The notes under the pieces: generated by a model
The model's database searches: none
What the model was told of the DNA's origin: nothing
Seen by the model: the letters and a program-made list of their open reading frames with translations, nothing else
Made by a program: the position numbers and the translations under genes
Shown here: in pieces, positions 6,267-7,842 of the stretch
Position numbering within the stretch: position 1 is the stretch's first letter
Layout: every line of letters begins with the position of its first letter
Origin: Thermoplasmatales archaeon UBA582
GTDB lineage: Archaea > Thermoplasmatota > Thermoplasmata > Thermoplasmatales > Thermoplasmataceae
Direction of reading: 5' to 3'
NCBI GenBank assembly: GCA_002502705.1
Contig: DAQB01000038.1
Span: 16,569 to 24,410, forward strand
DNA length: 7,842 bases

Positions 6267-6825
6267 ATGATAAGGAATCTTAAAGAGATCGGAATGAGCA
6301 ACTGGGATATAGCAAAGTAGCTAGGTGTATTCAGGAATACAGTTAGCAGGATGCTCAAGAAGACCAGGATACTGGATAAGAAGAGAAAGAAGAAAGGATC
6401 AAAGTTGAATCCTACAAGGAAAAGATCTGTGCATTGATAGATAAACACAACCTCTCGGGTGTCAGGATACTCGAGGGATTACTGCCATGAACTTAGAAAG
6501 GGCCCCGGGATACAGGCTGTCTATATATGACTGGAACTGGGAAACAATCAAAGGTTAATTTTGGCGAAATTGGATACACAGATATGGATGGGAAGAGGAG
6601 AAAACTTTACGTCTTCTCCATTTTACTTGGATAGTCGAGAACAAGGTATGCCGAATTCACAGTGGATATATACACAGAGAATGTCATTAAGTTGCACCTG
6701 AACTTCTTTACATTCTTCGGTGGATACACAGATAGTTTCTTGACGACAATATCTATAAGATTCTATTGGGGTAGTCCAAGTGGGCGTATGATCTCATGAA
6801 ACTATTTTTTTTTGATGATGAGTAA
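6267..6825 (+). pseudogene. istA: Remnant of IS21-family transposase IstA
   Basis: The pieces, in order, match IstA. First is an N-terminal helix-turn-helix (MIRNLKEIGMSNWDIAK, stop, LGVFRNTVSRMLKK). After a frameshift in the purine-rich tract near 6380-6400 comes SYKEKICALIDKHNLSGVRI. A third frame gives GKQSKVNFGEIGYTDMDGK, the start of the rve (DDE) core, continuing through SRTRYAEFTVDI to HLNFFTFFGGYTD. A last shift gives DNIYKILLG and SKWAYDLMKLFFF. Stops fall at 6318-6320 (TAG), 6488-6490 (TGA), 6528-6530 (TGA), 6632-6634 (TAG), 6772-6774 (TAG) and 6823-6825 (TAA). The first catalytic Asp of the usual DFGE is Asn here (6557-6559). The C-terminal third, the partner ATPase IstB and terminal repeats are not found. 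It cannot encode a working transposase. Confidence 0.85.
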
Positions 6826-6880
6826 TACATTCTAGTTGTGTGTGCGAAAGTAGTTAAGACCGTCCTGATCATTAAAATTT

Positions 6881-7504
6881 TTACGTAATTACAATATTCT
6901 CGCTCGCGAAAGTTGGAGTAATCAGGGCTGCCACTAAAATAAATGATAATATCTTTAAGCCCACATTAAATGAAAAAGAAACGATAAAAAGGATGTGTGA
7001 AGAAGTGTTTATCTGAGGGTATCCGACTGAAAGCCACAGTATCCAGATTAATAAATATAAAATCGTGAGAATCAGGAATGATCTTTTGGTTCTCCAGAAT
7101 TTAAAAACAGATACAATTAAAGCAATTGAGCTGAAATTTATAACTTCTGTGATCACGGATTGGTTTCCAACGTGTATTCCCGAGCCAATGTTTTGCCAGA
7201 TTATCTCAAACAAAGAAGTAGCCACAAAAGGCATTGATAGTGAATAGAGAACTGTTCTTACATAATCTAGCCTGTACCTTTTCAAAAAAATGTATAAGGC
7301 ATAAAAAAATAATAACAGTGCCGAAGCCCATGTGTATGGAAAAATGACGTTCGCCTTCTGTTGAAAAATCCCAACTTCAAAAATAAACCTCAAATAAGGA
7401 TAGTAAAGGACTACATTAACCACAATCCATTGAATCAAAAAAGGTACGAATAGCCAATCCCGATAATCGCTGCTCAAAGCAAAAATTTTACTAACCTTAA
7501 CCAA
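6881..7504 (-). CDS. Multi-pass membrane protein, unknown function (207 aa)
   Basis: An intact hydrophobic protein with about six membrane segments at roughly 17-38, 54-75, 84-103, 117-136, 142-162 and 170-197, joined by short basic loops (KRYR at 75-78, RTKR at 138-141). No family motif is recognised. The start is uncertain. The frame opens with TTG at 7504 directly after an in-frame TAA, another TTG lies at residue 10, and there is no ATG before residue 91. The TATA-like stretch at 7532-7540 suits the first TTG. It ends in TAA. A transporter subunit, an immunity-like protein or a membrane enzyme are all possible, and the sequence does not decide between them. Confidence 0.7.
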   Translation of the reverse strand: MVKVSKIFALSSDYRDWLFVPFLIQWIVVNVVLYYPYLRFIFEVGIFQQKANVIFPYTWASALLLFFYALYIFLKRYRLDYVRTVLYSLSMPFVATSLFEIIWQNIGSGIHVGNQSVITEVINFSSIALIVSVFKFWRTKRSFLILTILYLLIWILWLSVGYPQINTSSHILFIVSFSFNVGLKILSFILVAALITPTFASENIVIT

Positions 7505-7821
7505 TTAATGCCAATTTGATAGACCGTCCAATAAAATAAATCTTTCACAAAATAGCAGAAGGTGGGGTCAACCATTTATAAAATTTCAAGTTAACTCGCA
7601 GTGAGATAGCGCATTTAGATTTGCTTATACTTTCTTCAAATCTTCTCGTCGCATAAAGGTACCAATCTCTGTCTGGAGATGTTAAAGACTGTTGTTTGAC
7701 ATTGCCTGATGTTTAATAGAGATAAACTTTGACTCATATCTGTAAGATTCTATTTTTACCCATGGGACCTTGTTTTGTTGTTAAATCTAATAATTCCCAA
7801 ATATTATGAAAACCTGATGGA
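7505..7821. other. Region with no convincing gene
   Basis: Apart from the TATA-like box at 7532-7540, no convincing gene is seen. A 55-codon minus-strand stretch without stops (7548-7712, containing SPDRDWYLYATRRFEES, closed by TGA at 7545-7547) looks somewhat protein-like. It has no start codon, and its left end overlaps no other gene, so it could be a gene fragment or a chance opening. Confidence 0.5.
7532..7540 (-). promoter_or_regulatory. TATA-like box of the 207-aa membrane protein gene
   Basis: TTTATTTTA on the minus strand is centred about 32 nt upstream of the TTG at 7504, giving a leader of only a few nucleotides. This favours the first TTG over the one at residue 10. Confidence 0.4.
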
Positions 7822-7842
7822 TGGGTCTGCCCGGATTTGGAC
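7822..7842 (-). tRNA. Possible 3' end of a tRNA gene (cut by window edge) or tRNA-derived attachment remnant
   Basis: Read on the minus strand, the last 21 bases give G, a 7-nt loop TCCAAAT, CCGGG, CAGACCC and A. These fit the closing T-stem pair, T-loop, 3' T-stem, 3' acceptor strand and discriminator of a tRNA without an encoded CCA. T54, C56, A57 and A58 are in place, but position 55 is C instead of the nearly universal T, which is a strike against a functional tRNA. The 5' part would lie beyond the window, so pairing cannot be checked. Confidence 0.3.

Noticed and set aside
6571..6734. 14-nt direct repeat (6571-6584 and 6721-6734)
   Set aside because: Both copies encode the GYTD motif that occurs twice in IstA, so it reflects coding rather than a transposon repeat.

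Overview
The window looks like chromosomal DNA from an archaeon of the Thermoplasmatales type (Ferroplasma/Thermoplasma relatives). This is inferred from copper-handling genes built on TRASH/YHS metal-binding domains, TATA-like boxes centred about 26 nt upstream of start codons with almost no leader (leaderless transcription), and fairly A+T-rich DNA. No rRNA is present, so the placement rests on gene style alone.

Region 1 (1-1983) is a divergent copper-resistance locus. On the minus strand a 46-residue YHS/TRASH protein precedes a CPC-type copper P-type ATPase (copA) that runs off the left edge. On the plus strand lies a regulator with an AsnC/Lrp-like N-terminal helix-turn-helix and a C-terminal TRASH metal sensor. 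A perfect 13-bp inverted repeat brackets the regulator's TATA box and start codon and is a strong operator candidate. The likely circuit is copper sensing by the regulator, copper buffering or delivery by the small protein, and export by CopA.

Region 2 (2083-3510, minus) holds two ordinary chromosomal genes: a glucose-1-dehydrogenase-like short-chain dehydrogenase and a small protein of the pyrimidine-dimer DNA glycosylase (T4 endonuclease V-like, Pyr_excise) family.

Region 3 (3564-6825) is accessory and decaying. It has an unrecognised 111-residue ORF and then one long minus-strand reading frame for a secreted, aromatic-rich protein broken by in-frame TAG codons. A three-helix membrane protein follows in the same frame. 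Further right lie an unrecognised broken gene and a wrecked IS21-family istA transposase gene that has lost a catalytic aspartate, its 3' end and any istB partner.

Region 4 (6881-7842) contains a six-helix membrane protein of unknown function and a mostly empty right end. The last 21 bases resemble the 3' end of a minus-strand tRNA cut by the window edge.

The most unusual signals are the operator palindrome of the copper regulator and the interrupted secreted-protein locus, where the interruptions that cannot be bypassed by a frame change are TAG while the recognisable intact genes end in TAA or TGA. Pseudogene decay is the simplest reading. A hydrophobic, secreted bacteriocin-like product beside a small membrane protein is a speculative reading of what the intact locus was.
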